From an uncultured Subdoligranulum sp. (GTDB lineage Bacteria; Bacillota; Clostridia; Oscillospirales; Ruminococcaceae), in the NCBI GenBank assembly GCA_945830575.1, contig CALZZE010000013.1, positions 1 through 64,000 on the forward strand: 64,000 nucleotides of DNA, read 5' to 3'. This document shows, one piece after another, positions 34,355 through 42,538 of this stretch (position 1 is the first letter of the stretch; each line of letters opens with the position of its first letter). A program made the position numbers and the translations under genes. The notes under the pieces are model-generated. The model did not search any database and was not told where the DNA came from. It worked only from the letters and a program-made list of their open reading frames with translations.

Positions 34355-34818
34355 GGCAGGGGCATCACATAGCCCAGCAGAATGCCCAGCGCTGCGCCGG
34401 AGACAACCTCAATGGGGGTATGCCCCACCATTTCCTTCAATTTGGTATCCCGCAAAAACGGCATGGATTCGCTGTTCTGGTCCATCCATTCCCGTAGCAT
34501 ATGGTTGAGAATTTTGGCCTGTTCGCCGGTCTCATACCGCACGCCCATGGCGTCGTACATGACGATCACAGCAATGACCACCGCCAGAGCAAACAGCGTG
34601 GAATGCACGCCGCAGAACCGGGCGGTTGCCACCACCATGGCGCAGACCGTGGCGGAATGGGAACTGGGCATCCCCCCCGCACCCCACATCCGCTCCGGGA
34701 TAAACCGGCCGAAAATCACAAGATTGATGATGACCTTGATGATCTGCGCCGTGATGGACGCAAGCATCGAGGTGACCAGCACAAAATTCCAGTCCAGTGC
34801 GGTCAAAAGCAGGTTCAT
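34351..34818 (-). CDS. YuiD-like divergent PAP2-family (DUF212) membrane protein
   Basis: 155 residues with a hydrophobic N-terminal helix (NLLLTALDWNFVLVTSMLASITAQIIKVI), the acid-phosphatase-like motif MPSSHSATVCAMV, a helix FALAVVIAVIVMYDAMGVRYETGEQAKILN, and the conserved end LKEMVGHTPIEVVSGAALGILLGYV. The PSSH and GHTPIEV segments suggest a lipid-phosphate phosphatase, possibly acting on prenyl or undecaprenyl phosphates, which fits its place between dxs and ispA. ATG 34818 has AAGGA ten bases upstream; a GTG three codons earlier is possible. The stop codon is part of the palindromic repeat. Confidence 0.88.
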   Translation of the reverse strand: MNLLLTALDWNFVLVTSMLASITAQIIKVIINLVIFGRFIPERMWGAGGMPSSHSATVCAMVVATARFCGVHSTLFALAVVIAVIVMYDAMGVRYETGEQAKILNHMLREWMDQNSESMPFLRDTKLKEMVGHTPIEVVSGAALGILLGYVMPLP

Positions 34819-34839
34819 GGCATACACATCCTTGCGGTG

Positions 34840-35718
34840 TTAATTTTTGCGTTCCAGCAGCCGTCTTGCCATCATGCGCAGGAATTCTGCCCGTTCTCCC
34901 AGAGGAGAAAGCGCATCCAGCGCGGCGTCATTGTGGGCCGCGGCCAGACGGCGAGCCCCTGCCAGCCCATACAGTGTAATGAACGTGGTTTTATCGTTGG
35001 CAGCATCGCTGCCCACCGGTTTGCCCAGCGCTTCGGTGGTAGAGGTCACATCCAGAATGTCATCCACGATCTGGAATACCAGCCCCAGTTCGGCAGCATA
35101 GCGTTCCAGCAGGGTGCGGGTCTGAGGCGCAGCGCCGCCCGCGCAGCAGCCAAGCTGCACTGCCGTGATGATGAGCGCGCCCGTTTTATGGGCGTGCAGG
35201 CGGAACAGCTCCTGCTCGCTGGCTCGGACGGTCTCAAAATGCTTGTCCAGTTCCTGGCCATACAGCATCCCCCGCGCGCCGCCACCGGCCGCCAACAGCG
35301 ACGCAGCCTCAATACGGCTGTCTGCCGAAAGATCCGCATGGGCGATGACTTCAAAGGCGGCGGTCAGCAGCGCATCTCCCGCCAGCAAAGCGGTGGCTTC
35401 CCCGAACTGCCGGTGACAGCTGGGGCGGCCGCGGCGAAAATCATCGTTGTCCATGCTGGGCAGATCATCGTGAATGAGGGAATAACAGTGCAGCATTTCC
35501 AGCGCACAGGCATAATCCAGCGCGGCCTCCGGCGCACATCCGGCCACCTGACAGGCTGCCAGTGTCAGCACCGCCCGCACCCGTTTGCCGCCGCCCAAAA
35601 GGCTGTACCGCGCCGCCGCGCCGATCTCGCTGTCGGCGGGCAGATAGGCGTCACACAGCCGGACCAGACGCTGTTCGGTCAGCGCGGCCCAGGCCTCCTG
35701 CTGTTTCGCAAAGGTCAT
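34840..35718 (-). CDS. ispA: Farnesyl diphosphate synthase (short-chain polyprenyl synthase)
   Basis: Condenses DMAPP/GPP with IPP to farnesyl diphosphate, used for undecaprenyl phosphate. 292 residues. First aspartate-rich motif HDDLPSMDNDD near 85-95 with the preceding chain-length region LEMLHCYSLI, GKRVR near 44, and the second Asp-rich motif VFQIVDDILD near 220. Start overlaps the xseB stop by four bases. Confidence 0.95.
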   Translation of the reverse strand: MTFAKQQEAWAALTEQRLVRLCDAYLPADSEIGAAARYSLLGGGKRVRAVLTLAACQVAGCAPEAALDYACALEMLHCYSLIHDDLPSMDNDDFRRGRPSCHRQFGEATALLAGDALLTAAFEVIAHADLSADSRIEAASLLAAGGGARGMLYGQELDKHFETVRASEQELFRLHAHKTGALIITAVQLGCCAGGAAPQTRTLLERYAAELGLVFQIVDDILDVTSTTEALGKPVGSDAANDKTTFITLYGLAGARRLAAAHNDAALDALSPLGERAEFLRMMARRLLERKN

Positions 35719-35930
35719 TTTGCTGCCTCCTCCTGCGCCATCAGCGCAGCATCGATCTCTTCCATTTGCAGTTTGGCGCTGTTCAGCGTTTCATTGCAGT
35801 AACGGATCAGTTCCGCCGCCTCGGCGTACAGCTTGACACTCTCCGCCAAAGGTGTTTCCTCGCTTTGCATCTTGTCCAGAATGCCCTGCAGCCGGGCCAG
35901 CCCATCCTCAAAGGATTTCGGTGCTCTCAT
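35715..35930 (-). CDS. xseB: Exodeoxyribonuclease VII small subunit
   Basis: 71 residues, typical of XseB: SFEDGLARLQGILDKMQSEETPLAESVKLYAEAAELIRYCNETLNSAK, a helical hairpin that binds XseA. It overlaps xseA by 23 bases and ispA by four. Confidence 0.95.
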   Translation of the reverse strand: MRAPKSFEDGLARLQGILDKMQSEETPLAESVKLYAEAAELIRYCNETLNSAKLQMEEIDAALMAQEEAAK

Positions 35931-37134
35931 GTTGTTTCTCCCTGTTCACGGCATTGACGGTACACAGCGCGCTGGCGCCGGCACCCTGTAAGAGAAAGGC
36001 ATCTCCGGGGGACAGCTGCTCCACCGTGCGGGGGACACCGTCCTCCCCCATTGGAATGGCATACCCCCGGGCCAGCACGCCGTAGGGGTTCAGGCTTGCG
36101 GCCAGCGCTGCGGCATGCTGCAAAACTGCCTGCGACGACCGCCGCTTGTCTTTGGCGGCGCTCTGCACTTCCGCCGTCAGGTCATCAAGCTGCTTTCTGC
36201 GCCCCTGCATGGCCTGCTGCTGGCTGTGCAAAACCTGCTGTGCAGATAGGTTCTGTAATCTATTATAGCATATTTCCCGGCAAGACTGTATATTTTTTTG
36301 AATATTTTGTTCCAAAATGAATATTTTTTGCCGCATTTCAGCCTGATCGGGCACGCAAAGCTCCGCCGCGGCGCTGGGCGTGGGGGCACGAAGGTCTGCC
36401 ACATAATCCAGAATGGTGGTGTCGATCTCATGTCCTACCGCAGAAACCACCGGTTTTCGGCAGGCTGCCGCCGCCCGGGCAATGCGCTCCGAGTTGAAGA
36501 CCCACAGGTCCTCCTTGCTGCCGCCGCCGCGGGTGATAAGGATCAACTCGGGACGGGGGTCTTTGTCCAGTGCGCGGATGCCCGCCACAATGGAACTTTC
36601 CGCCTCCAGCCCCTGCACGTTCACAGGCGCAAGCAGCAGTCTGACCATGGGCCAGCGGCGGGAAAGCACATTGCGCACGTCCTGCAGCGCCGCCCCGGTT
36701 TTGGAAGTGACAATGCCAATACAGCCCGGCCTCGGCGGCAGAGGGCGCTTGCGGGCAGGGTCCATCAGTCCTTCCCCTTCCAGCTTGCGTTTCAGCGCGT
36801 CAAAGGCCATCTGCGCTGCTCCCGCGCCAAAGGGGCGCAGATAGTTCACATACAGCTGGAATGCGCCGTCCCGCTCATACAGCGCCGCACGTCCCCATGC
36901 CAACACCTGCATTCCATTTTGCGGCTCAAAGCCCAGCAATTGGGCATCGCCGCGAAACATAACACTTTTGACGGCGGCATCGGAATCCTTGAGGGTGAAA
37001 TACAGATGGCCGCTTTTATAATGGCGGGTGAAGTTGGAAATTTCTCCGCAAACGATCAGATTGTTCAGTGGCTCGCAGGCGGACAGCACCTGAGAAGCCA
37101 GATGATTCAAATCGCGGATGCTGATGAAGTCCAT
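35908..37134 (-). CDS. xseA: Exodeoxyribonuclease VII large subunit
   Basis: Catalytic subunit that degrades single-stranded DNA to acid-soluble pieces. 408 residues: N-terminal OB fold (ISIRDLNHLASQVLSACEPL, VCGEISNFTRHYKSGHLYFTLKD), catalytic core with GIVTSKTGAALQDVRNVLSRR and ITRGGGSKEDLWVFN, then SAVGHEIDTTILDYVADLRAPTPSAAAE and a coiled-coil end. ATG 37134 has GGGAGG eight bases before it, inside the end of the M22 gene. Confidence 0.96.
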   Translation of the reverse strand: MDFISIRDLNHLASQVLSACEPLNNLIVCGEISNFTRHYKSGHLYFTLKDSDAAVKSVMFRGDAQLLGFEPQNGMQVLAWGRAALYERDGAFQLYVNYLRPFGAGAAQMAFDALKRKLEGEGLMDPARKRPLPPRPGCIGIVTSKTGAALQDVRNVLSRRWPMVRLLLAPVNVQGLEAESSIVAGIRALDKDPRPELILITRGGGSKEDLWVFNSERIARAAAACRKPVVSAVGHEIDTTILDYVADLRAPTPSAAAELCVPDQAEMRQKIFILEQNIQKNIQSCREICYNRLQNLSAQQVLHSQQQAMQGRRKQLDDLTAEVQSAAKDKRRSSQAVLQHAAALAASLNPYGVLARGYAIPMGEDGVPRTVEQLSPGDAFLLQGAGASALCTVNAVNREKQHESTEIL

Positions 37135-38057
37135 TGCGCCGCCTCCCTTGCCGCCAGAATGGATACGCCGATGGCGTTGTCGCTGGCATATTTTCCCGGC
37201 ACAAACCGCGCCCCCGGCAGGCGGGCCGTCACGTAACCGCGCACAATTTCGCTGCTCATTACGCCGCCCGCAAACACCACCGGCAGTCCCGGATGCTGCT
37301 CCAATGCGGCGCGGGCCATGCGCAGCAGCGTTTCTGCCACACACAGCAGACAATATTTGCACACATAGGGGGCATCTTTCCCCTGTTCCAGCAGTTTGAT
37401 ACACTGATTTTCCAGCCCGGACAGGCTGCAATCCATGCCGCGCACCGTGGCGCGTGGCTTGACCGCTTCATGGCACAACGCGGCCTGCGCGCTCACAGAA
37501 ACGCCCGCCGGAAACGCATATCCCAGCCGCACACCCAGCCTGTCCACGGCCTGCCCGGCGTACAGATCGCTGCTGGTTCCCAGCGGCGTGATGCGCTCCA
37601 TGCCCTGATACAACAACAAATCGGTGGTGCCGCCGGACACATGGAAAACCAGTGCTTCCTGCTCCAAAAGCCGCGCATCCGCGGCAAAAAGTGCCGCTGC
37701 AAGATGTCCCTGCTGATGGGTGGTGGAAATCAGCGGCAGTCCCCGCGCCGCCGCAAAAGCGGCTGCGGCGCTGACGCCTGCCAGAAAGCAGGGCATATAG
37801 GAGCCTTCCACCGGACGGGGTCTGGCCGACACCCCCACCGCGCCGATTTTGGTCAGGTCCGCATGGCTGCCCAGTTCCCTGAGCAGCTCAGGCAGCGCGG
37901 AAGTGTGGTGGAACAGTGCATCGCTCTGGCGCAGACCAAGCTGGCCCTGCCTGACCGGCAGGAACCGCTTGCAATCACAAACAACCTCTCCGGCGTCCGT
38001 GTCAAACACGGCCAGAGAGGTTGCATAGTTGCTGGTATCCAGCCCCAGCGTCAGCAT
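37107..38057 (-). CDS. TsaD/Kae1-like (peptidase M22 family) paralogue
   Basis: 316 residues of the ASKHA fold. TLGLDTSNYATSLAVFD begins it like TsaD; the metal-binding pair appears as STTHQQGHLAAALFA (HxxxH), and the family segments VFHVSGGTTDLLL and VVFAGGVMSSEIVRGYV are present. It is shorter than the 335-345 residues of true TsaD, which modifies tRNA with TsaC, and genomes of this group carry such a paralogue in the nusB-xseA cluster in addition to tsaD. So a separate, unknown role is more likely. It overlaps nusB by seven bases and xseA by 28. Confidence 0.82.
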   Translation of the reverse strand: MLTLGLDTSNYATSLAVFDTDAGEVVCDCKRFLPVRQGQLGLRQSDALFHHTSALPELLRELGSHADLTKIGAVGVSARPRPVEGSYMPCFLAGVSAAAAFAAARGLPLISTTHQQGHLAAALFAADARLLEQEALVFHVSGGTTDLLLYQGMERITPLGTSSDLYAGQAVDRLGVRLGYAFPAGVSVSAQAALCHEAVKPRATVRGMDCSLSGLENQCIKLLEQGKDAPYVCKYCLLCVAETLLRMARAALEQHPGLPVVFAGGVMSSEIVRGYVTARLPGARFVPGKYASDNAIGVSILAAREAAQWTSSASAI

Positions 38058-38449
38058 GACGGTGTTTCGCCCTGCTCACGGGCGACAGTACCAAGCAGTC
38101 CGTTGACAAACTGGTAATCGCTTTCGGCGCCGTACTTCTTCACCAGTTCCACCGCCTCGTTGATGGCAACAGCGGTCTTTTTTTCCTCGCCGTACAGGCT
38201 CTCGGCCAGTGCCAGACGCAGCGCCACCAGACAAACACGGGGAACCCGCGCCAGTGTCCAGCCCTTGAGATGGGCCTCAATGACGGCGTCCAGTTCCGTT
38301 TGGTGGGTCTGCATGTCCTTCAGCAGGCGCAGCGCGAAAGTGTCCAATACCAGCTCGCTCTCGCCCTGATCCGGCTCAAAGGTGGCAGCAAAGGCCGCCA
38401 GAAAAGCGTTTTCCCGCGCCTCGCGGCGGGTCAGTTTCGGTTCGCTCAC
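38051..38449 (-). CDS. nusB: Transcription antitermination factor NusB
   Basis: All-helical rRNA antitermination and processing factor that binds boxA with NusE. 132 residues: LTRREARENAFLAAFAATFE at the N terminus, then VPRVCLVALRLALAESLY and the signature TAVAINEAVELVKKYGAESDYQFVNGLLG. It lies 19 bases after asp23. Confidence 0.95.
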   Translation of the reverse strand: MSEPKLTRREARENAFLAAFAATFEPDQGESELVLDTFALRLLKDMQTHQTELDAVIEAHLKGWTLARVPRVCLVALRLALAESLYGEEKKTAVAINEAVELVKKYGAESDYQFVNGLLGTVAREQGETPSC

Positions 38450-38468
38450 TAACCAACTCTCCTCAAGC

Positions 38469-38828
38469 TTACTCTTCCGCAGGCTGCTCGGACAGACCCG
38501 TCACCAGCACATCCACGCGGGACACCGTGATGCCCGTCATGTTCTGGATGGTCTGCTTCACATTCTCCTGCACTTTTTCACATACCGGCATGATCTTCAC
38601 GCCGTACACCGCAAAAATGCGCACCACCACACTGGCAACGCCATCTTCCATCTCCACGGTGACGGCCCGCTGCAGGCCGGTGCGGCCCAAAAGGCCGCGC
38701 ACATTCTGGTTGCTGCCCGCAGACACATCGGCAACGCCTTCGATCTCCAGAGCTGCCAGCCGGGCGATCTTTGCCAGTACATCAGTCGAAATTTGCAGGC
38801 TGCCGCCCGCCGTATTGCGCACGTCCAT
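38469..38828 (-). CDS. Asp23/Gls24 family envelope stress protein
   Basis: 119 residues of the Asp23 (DUF322, YqhY) fold: LQISTDVLAKIARLAALEIEGVADVS, VSVVVRIFAVYGVKIMPVCEKVQENVKQTIQNMTG, VSRVDVLV. In Bacillus YqhY sits beside accBC and affects acetyl-CoA carboxylase activity; accBC are not here. First gene of the asp23-recN run, with AGGAGG upstream. Confidence 0.92.
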   Translation of the reverse strand: MDVRNTAGGSLQISTDVLAKIARLAALEIEGVADVSAGSNQNVRGLLGRTGLQRAVTVEMEDGVASVVVRIFAVYGVKIMPVCEKVQENVKQTIQNMTGITVSRVDVLVTGLSEQPAEE

Positions 38829-38867
38829 GATGTGGCTCCTCCTGTTTGAACAGAATATTACAGTAGT

Positions 38868-38896
38868 AGTTTACCACAAAACGGCGGCGTTTGCAA
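38868..38896 (-). promoter_or_regulatory. Promoter of the asp23-recN run
   Basis: On the minus strand TTGCAA (38891-38896), 17 bp, TAAACT (38868-38873), just past the spoIIIAH stop. It separates vegetative housekeeping genes from the sporulation operon upstream. Confidence 0.65.
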
Positions 38897-38901
38897 TGCT
38901 T

Positions 38902-39534
38902 TTATTTGACTTCTACCACAGTAATATCCTGCGCCTTGCATCCTTTTAATTGGGAAAGCACCACATCCCGGATGCGTGTTACCTCATCGGCGGTGAGAGC
39001 GTCGTTTTCCGTCATGACCGTCACATTGACTTTGTCGCCGTCCAGCATGACAACACAATCCGCAAAGCCCTTGGCCTTGATGAGGGTCTCCAGCGCGCTT
39101 TCCACCGTGATGTTGTTCACCTGCGCGTTAAGCTGTTCTGTGAGAGCGGTCTTTTCATCATCGGTGAGCTGTGCGTTTTTCAGGGATTTCTTCAGGGCAT
39201 CCAGTGCTTCGTCCCGGGCTTTGGTACGGGCCAGCCGCGCGGCCTCAAAAAATTCCGTTCCGCTGTCCTTGCTCACACTGACCAGCTGGGCCTCGCCGTA
39301 GTTTTTGCCGGTTTCGGTGACCTCCTGCCCGGTGAGAGGATCCAGCACCGCCACGGCCTCCTCCTCCAAAGCGGTGGTCTGGGCACTGGCTGCGGTGGAG
39401 ACCGTCTCCGGAACAGCCTGAGAAAAACTGTAATTCAGATACACCGCGCCGCCCAGCGCCAACGCCAGCGCGGCGGCGGTGAGCCGGTTGCCCAGCCTGG
39501 AACGGCCCGCGGATGGTTTGCCGGTTTGTTTCAT
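38902..39534 (-). CDS. spoIIIAH: Stage III sporulation protein AH
   Basis: Mother-cell half of the SpoIIQ-SpoIIIAH channel between mother cell and forespore. 210 residues: one anchor near residues 18-36, a Glu/Ala-rich linker, and the C-terminal ring-building domain (about 90-210), TEFFEAARLARTKARDEALDALKK, then the YscJ/FliF-like fold ending VSLKGC-type QLKGCKAQDITVVEV. Last gene of spoIIIA. Confidence 0.93.
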   Translation of the reverse strand: MKQTGKPSAGRSRLGNRLTAAALALALGGAVYLNYSFSQAVPETVSTAASAQTTALEEEAVAVLDPLTGQEVTETGKNYGEAQLVSVSKDSGTEFFEAARLARTKARDEALDALKKSLKNAQLTDDEKTALTEQLNAQVNNITVESALETLIKAKGFADCVVMLDGDKVNVTVMTENDALTADEVTRIRDVVLSQLKGCKAQDITVVEVK

Positions 39535-39550
39535 GGAATACCCCTCCTTG

Positions 39551-40060
39551 TCAGCTTGTCATTTTTGTCACAGTGATATGGCTTGCGCCCACGTCGGTCA
39601 GCGCCTGCACAATGTCGATGATGCGTTTCTGGACGATGACGCTGCCGCCTCCCTCACAGACCACGGCCACACCTAAAATCTGGGGCGTTCTGACGGTCTC
39701 CACAAGCCCCTGCGCACCGCCGCCGCCCAAAAGAACATGCTGCAGCTGGCGGCTGCCGTCCGCCTCCTGCGTTTCGTCGGCGGCGTAGACGGTCTCCTCT
39801 CCGCCGGCAGCCGTCACCAGAACGCTGGTTTTGCCGGCGCCGTCCACCTGGGAGATCAGCGATTCCAGCCGCTGTTCCAGCTCTTCCGCATAGGAGCTTT
39901 GTTCCGGCAGAGAACGGTCGGCCTGCACTGTCTTTTCTTTCGGAAAGAGGGAGGAAAGCGCCAGCAGCGCGATGCCAAGCGTTCCCATGGCGGCCAGAAG
40001 ATTGACCCGGCGCTTTTCATCGCTCCAGAGACGTTTGAACTGTTCAGTCAGCGTTTTCAT
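39551..40060 (-). CDS. spoIIIAG: Stage III sporulation protein AG
   Basis: 169 residues: short cytosolic start, one transmembrane helix (about 20-40), and a ring-building domain (YAEELEQRLESLISQVDGAGKTSVLV, then TPQILGVAVVCEGGGSVIVQKRIIDIVQAL). SpoIIIAG forms a large ring in the channel. The ATG overlaps the spoIIIAF stop by four bases. Confidence 0.93.
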   Translation of the reverse strand: MKTLTEQFKRLWSDEKRRVNLLAAMGTLGIALLALSSLFPKEKTVQADRSLPEQSSYAEELEQRLESLISQVDGAGKTSVLVTAAGGEETVYAADETQEADGSRQLQHVLLGGGGAQGLVETVRTPQILGVAVVCEGGGSVIVQKRIIDIVQALTDVGASHITVTKMTS

Positions 40061-40476
40061 GGTGCGTCACCTCCTGTTTTCACTTCAAAAGGCACCTCCC
40101 CGCACAGTTCCGGGAGCAGAGTCCGCGCTGCCTCTGTATCCCGGGGGTATGTCACCAAGACATGGCAGACACCGTTTTTCATGGTGACGGTGGCACAGAT
40201 GCCTGCCTGTTCCAACCCGGTCTGTACCGTCCGGACAAGGCCGAAGTCGGTGTAGTCCCGTATCTCCGCCTGCTGGCGGGTCCAGCCGCGCAGCTCTGCG
40301 GAAAGCCCCGCCCAGTCAAACCCGGCGGCACACTGTACCACTGATGTTATAATATACAGGGTGAGCACCAGATTTATGACGCTCTTCATGCCGTTTTCCG
40401 GCCAAAAGACCCGCAGCATCCCCGCAAATGCGCAGAGAACACAGCAGCCAAGGGCCGCATGACGCAGGGAATCCAT
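40057..40476 (-). CDS. spoIIIAF: Stage III sporulation protein AF
   Basis: 139 residues: two N-terminal helices (about 5-25 and 30-50, INLVLTLYIITSVVQ), then a small soluble domain with LEQAGICATVTMKNGVCHVLVTYP, similar to the other ring-forming members. GGAGGGTGACC lies directly before the ATG at 40476, two bases after the spoIIIAE stop. The reading frame continues open far upstream, opposite and inside spoIIIAE, but that part is not coding. Confidence 0.88.
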   Translation of the reverse strand: MDSLRHAALGCCVLCAFAGMLRVFWPENGMKSVINLVLTLYIITSVVQCAAGFDWAGLSAELRGWTRQQAEIRDYTDFGLVRTVQTGLEQAGICATVTMKNGVCHVLVTYPRDTEAARTLLPELCGEVPFEVKTGGDAP

Positions 40477-40478
40477 GG

Positions 40479-41564
40479 TCACCCTCCGTTCCCGCTGATG
40501 AGCAGCAGCGCTGTGGACAGTACCACCATAAACGCATACAGAACCAGCACCGACCCGCAAAGCTGCGCCCCATCCGCATACAAGGCACAAATTTGTCCGC
40601 TGCGGGACTGCCCACAGCCCTCGGCAAGGATTCCCGCCAGCCGGAAAGCGAGTCCGTACAGTGCGCAGCGAATCAGAACCGGTGCAAAGCATGCGGCGAG
40701 GGCCGCCACGCCCGCCGCGGCCAGCGTTCCCTTCAATAGATGGAAAGAGGCTGCGGAGGCTGACAGCGCCGCTGCGGCAGCGTCCCCCACCACCGGCGCA
40801 AAGCCGGACAACACGCTTTTTCCCATGCGCAGCGCAGCGGAATCGCTCACTCCGGCCAAGGCGCTTTGCAGCCCCAAAACCACAGTAAACACCGTACCGC
40901 AGCATCGCAAGCCCCATTTCAGACAGTCGCCAAACAGCGCCGCCGCCCGGCCAAGCCCCTGCCCGCCCCACAGAACCGCGCTGGCGGAAAGACAGAAATA
41001 AATCTGCAAAACCGGCAGGAGAACCGATTGAATGACGGTACACATCAGCCCGGACATGGCGTAAAACAAACCGCTGTAGGCGGCGGCTCCGGTCGTTTGT
41101 CCGCCCAGAAGCGCGATCCCGCTGTACACCGGAACAAAGGCCGCCAGATAGGTCTGACATTCCGAGGCGGTCTCCCCCACCAGACGGGTCAGGTCCATCA
41201 TGGCGGAAAGGCTGAGGGTTCCAAAAGCCAGCACCGCAGTTGCCTCCACGCAGATGCGCCACCCGCCGCTGACCGCCAGCCCCGCTGCACAGCCGATGCT
41301 CAGCGTCAGCACAGCCTGTGCGGCAAAACGCAGCGGATCTTTCACGCCCTGTAGCGCCCATTCCCCAAGAGTATCCAGCACGCCGTCCAGCGTCCAGGCC
41401 CCTGCATCCCCGCTTTGTGTATCCGATGGCAGGAGTGCCTGTACATCCTCGGGCAGTTCCTGCGCATGGCAGGGCGGGGCTGTCAGGACAAAAAGGACAA
41501 AAAGGAATCCACCAAGCCTTGCAGCAAGGGCAGCGCCTCCAGCAGTGCCAGCAGTCTGCCGCAC
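40479..41564 (-). CDS. spoIIIAE: Stage III sporulation protein AE
   Basis: Polytopic membrane component. 361 residues from a GTG at 41564: a signal-like helix (LGGFLFVLFVLTAPPCHAQ), a short soluble region, then about seven helices with the conserved SLSAMMDLTRLVGETASECQTYLAAFVPVYSGI and GKSVLSGFAPVVGDAAAAAL. No ATG is in frame near the true N terminus, so a GTG start is proposed; it overlaps spoIIIAD by 82 bases, a long overlap. The start is the least certain of the operon. Confidence 0.85.
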   Translation of the reverse strand: MRQTAGTAGGAALAARLGGFLFVLFVLTAPPCHAQELPEDVQALLPSDTQSGDAGAWTLDGVLDTLGEWALQGVKDPLRFAAQAVLTLSIGCAAGLAVSGGWRICVEATAVLAFGTLSLSAMMDLTRLVGETASECQTYLAAFVPVYSGIALLGGQTTGAAAYSGLFYAMSGLMCTVIQSVLLPVLQIYFCLSASAVLWGGQGLGRAAALFGDCLKWGLRCCGTVFTVVLGLQSALAGVSDSAALRMGKSVLSGFAPVVGDAAAAALSASAASFHLLKGTLAAAGVAALAACFAPVLIRCALYGLAFRLAGILAEGCGQSRSGQICALYADGAQLCGSVLVLYAFMVVLSTALLLISGNGG

Positions 41565-41863
41565 AGTTCGGCGGCTCCGGCGGCGGCCGCCATCCCGGCA
41601 TCCTTGCAGAAATCCGACGCCAGCTGTGCGCACAACGCAATGCCCAGTACCCGGAGCAGACAGTCGAAGCTTTGCGACGAGGCATAATTTTTCAACGTGT
41701 TCAGAAATGCCAGTACCGGGCGCAGCTGTTCGGCTGCTGAAAGCAGCAAAATCAGCGCGCCGGCGGTGGAAACAAGAAACGCAAAGGTGGGCTGGTCTTT
41801 TTTCAGCGTCAGGCTCAGCGCCCCCGCCATAAAACACAGCACCGCGATTTTTGCCATTATCAT
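41483..41863 (-). CDS. spoIIIAD: Stage III sporulation protein AD
   Basis: 126 residues with about four helices: MAKIAVLCFMAGALSLTLKK, PTFAFLVSTAGALILLLSAAEQL, then LGIALCAQLASDFCKDAGM and a C-terminal helix. It starts three bases after spoIIIAC; no clear ribosome site is seen, so coupling to spoIIIAC is likely. Confidence 0.9.
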   Translation of the reverse strand: MIMAKIAVLCFMAGALSLTLKKDQPTFAFLVSTAGALILLLSAAEQLRPVLAFLNTLKNYASSQSFDCLLRVLGIALCAQLASDFCKDAGMAAAAGAAELCGRLLALLEALPLLQGLVDSFLSFLS

Positions 41864-41866
41864 ACA

Positions 41867-42061
41867 TCATAGATCAAACAGTGCCTTGATGAGCACAAAG
41901 AGATTGCTGATCTGCTGTACAAGCATGGTCAGTACCACGATCAGTCCCGCAAGTGTGGTCATCATGGCCTGATCCTCCCGCCCGGATCGGATCAGCAGTT
42001 GATTCAAAACAGCCACAATGATGCCGGTGGCTGCAATTTTGAAAACCAGATCAATATCCAT
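41867..42061 (-). CDS. spoIIIAC: Stage III sporulation protein AC
   Basis: 64 residues, two helices: DLVFKIAATGIIVAVLNQLLIRSGREDQA and TLAGLIVVLTMLVQQISNLF, the standard short AC protein. GGAG lies ten bases before the ATG. Confidence 0.93.
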   Translation of the reverse strand: MDIDLVFKIAATGIIVAVLNQLLIRSGREDQAMMTTLAGLIVVLTMLVQQISNLFVLIKALFDL

Positions 42062-42076
42062 TCCCGGCTCCTTCCA

Positions 42077-42538
42077 TTATAAAAGCAGCACGGCGGCCGC
42101 TGCGCCGAGGCAGGCTCCCAGGCGGGGATACAGGGTTTTGCAGGCGTTTGCTTTGGCAAGACATTCCGCGGCGGCTTCCTCACACAACGCCGACAGACGC
42201 TCCAGACCGCGGCAGACCTCCTCCCGCGGAAGGAGGCTCAGCGCCGCAAGCCCGGTGTGCACCTCCGCTTGCAAAGAAGGCGCCAACGCGTCGGGAACCG
42301 GCAGTTCCTCCAGTCTTACACAGCCCGCAAAGCCCAAACCGGAAAAGGACGGATCCTTTTCTAGTTCCCGCAGCAGTTCTCCGGCAGGCAAGGCCCGGTA
42401 GGATATCTCGGCACGCAGCCGTGTCAGCAGCCGCACGAAGGTATGTATCTGCAACCAACGCTCCTGCTGACGCAGAGCCGCAGCCATGCCGCAGCCCCAG
42501 CCCGTGAGCACCAGCAGTGCCGCCCCCAGAAAGGCCAT
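42077..42538 (-). CDS. spoIIIAB: Stage III sporulation protein AB
   Basis: 153 residues with one helix at each end (AFLGAALLVLTGWGCGMAAA and LGACLGAAAAVLLL) and a helical soluble part (IHTFVRLLTRLRAEISYRALPAGELLREL), a fold akin to type II secretion GspF. The ATG shares one base with the spoIIIAA stop. Confidence 0.9.
   Translation of the reverse strand: MAFLGAALLVLTGWGCGMAAALRQQERWLQIHTFVRLLTRLRAEISYRALPAGELLRELEKDPSFSGLGFAGCVRLEELPVPDALAPSLQAEVHTGLAALSLLPREEVCRGLERLSALCEEAAAECLAKANACKTLYPRLGACLGAAAAVLLL

Noticed and set aside
40477..41685. 5' extension of the spoIIIAF frame through spoIIIAE
   Set aside because: Gly/Arg/Cys-rich translation without features; spoIIIAF begins at an ATG with a strong ribosome site at 40476.
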